DNA of 64,000 nucleotides from Stictocephala bisonia. Taxonomy: Eukaryota; Arthropoda; Insecta; Hemiptera; Membracidae. The position numbers and the translations under genes were made by a program. Positions 63,383 to 64,000 of this stretch are shown piece after piece; the first letter of the stretch is position 1; each line of letters begins with the position of its first letter. The stretch is from NCBI GenBank assembly GCA_035578905.1, contig JAQJVL010000162.1, positions 592,160 to 656,159 on the forward strand, written 5' to 3'. Under the pieces are notes generated by a model. That model had not been told where the DNA came from, did no database searches, and saw only the letters and a program-made list of their open reading frames with translations.

Positions 63383-63716
63383 TTGCTATACATATAAAAG
63401 CCAAATACCACTGACTAACTCACTCACTCATCACAAAATCTCAAAAACCGCTGTTGTTTAAATAAATAATAATATTTATTTTGTATGTGTAACATTATCC
63501 TATTAATGCATTTAGAGTTTAATCTTTAGCTGTCAAACTAAAAAAAATTAAATGAACACATTTAAAATGAGACTAAGTAACACAATTGATTTTATAAGAG
63601 TATAATATTATTGGGTATAATATTATAAAAGTCACATGCCGAGGCCAAAAGCTGAGGTGTATCGAGTGCAGTGAGAGTTGCTGTGGGCACGCAAAGTGTT
63701 CAGGAGTGTCCCCTAG
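63383..63716 (+). mobile_element. Non-autonomous Helitron, about 334 bp, older copy
   Basis: Plus strand. The 5' end is near ttgctatacatataaaagcc (exact first base uncertain) and runs into actcactcactcatcac, typical of this Helitron group. The 3' end aggagtgtcccCTAG (63,713-63,716) is followed by T, with a worn hairpin gcacgcaaagtgttc 11 bases upstream. The last about 85 bp match the 3' end of the Helitron at 59,493-60,121 on the opposite strand. Confidence 0.65.
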
Positions 63717-64000
63717 TCGTTTAATAAAATTTTATCGTGAATATTAAATCTTCACGAACATTCTCAGATTCTTTTTTAGTGTTATGCATTTTTGCAAAAT
63801 GCAAATTTTTTTATCGCTAACGTATTAGTAGATAACAAATTAAAGTTTATGGTTATTTAGTTTGCAGAATCGTATGCCAAAAATGATTTCAAATATTAAA
63901 CTACTCATGGAAGACTTGATTGTAATATTATTTTACTCAGTCAGTAATAACAATGTACATAAAATGTTTCCTGAAACCTTTATACGCTGTTTGTTGAATT

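Overview
This is a 64 kb piece of AT-rich eukaryotic nuclear DNA, almost certainly from an insect. The evidence is a spliced CYP4-type cytochrome P450, short consensus introns boundaries (GTAAGT/GTATGT...CAG), CCTAA-type telomere-like motifs, and an arthropod-style mixture of mobile elements (jockey-like non-LTR elements, Tc1/mariner, a Kolobok-like TTAA element, Helitrons, tRNA- and 5S-derived SINEs). The order of insect cannot be settled from the sequence. There is no prokaryotic content, no functional tRNA or rRNA gene, and no CRISPR.

Layout. 1-2.1 kb: intergenic DNA with a decayed jockey reverse-transcriptase tail. 2.16-7.16 kb (minus): one uninterrupted 1668-codon ORF made of about two dozen 55-residue repeats plus 18-residue sub-repeats; no known domain, and the most novel protein-coding item here. 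7.2-10.2 kb: SINE scraps and a dead Tc1/mariner-type transposase followed by a near-perfect 62-bp hairpin. 10.77-17.77 kb: a 3.4-3.6 kb segment present twice in tandem, each copy with a several-hundred-bp (CT)n tract; the second copy runs into an internally deleted Kolobok-like element with TTAA target duplications (17,140-18,628). 18.6-26.2 kb: interspersed repeats, including an inverted pair of a long tRNA-headed SINE, a 1.55 kb foldback structure and a 464-bp MITE with TA duplications. 26.5-29.6 kb: a decayed APE-type non-LTR retrotransposon. 30-44.6 kb: mostly intergenic, with more SINE copies, a 5S-derived SINE, a candidate host exon on the minus strand (36,037-36,208), a 66-bp perfect AT palindrome, a TATCGATA cluster, and a LINE endonuclease fragment inserted in a SINE with an 8-bp target duplication. 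44.6-48.6 kb: a roughly 40-copy 99-bp satellite with higher-order structure (5- and 15-monomer blocks).

51.45 kb to the right edge (plus): the 5' part of a CYP4-family P450 gene. Five exons are readable (51,451-51,610; 57,025-57,143; 58,465-58,555; 61,501-61,686; 62,345-62,420), all in phase with canonical splice sites; the heme-binding half lies beyond the window. Its introns are packed with repeats: 34-bp and 42-bp satellites in intron 1, a 107-bp duplication in intron 2, and a 40-bp satellite, tRNA-type SINE, Helitron and long SINE in intron 3. The helix-C WxxxR arginine appears replaced by lysine.

Most long open frames in this window are by-products of satellites whose period is a multiple of three (99 and 42 bp) and are not genes. 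The two plausible host genes are the P450 and the repeat-protein ORF; nearly everything else identifiable is repeat-derived.
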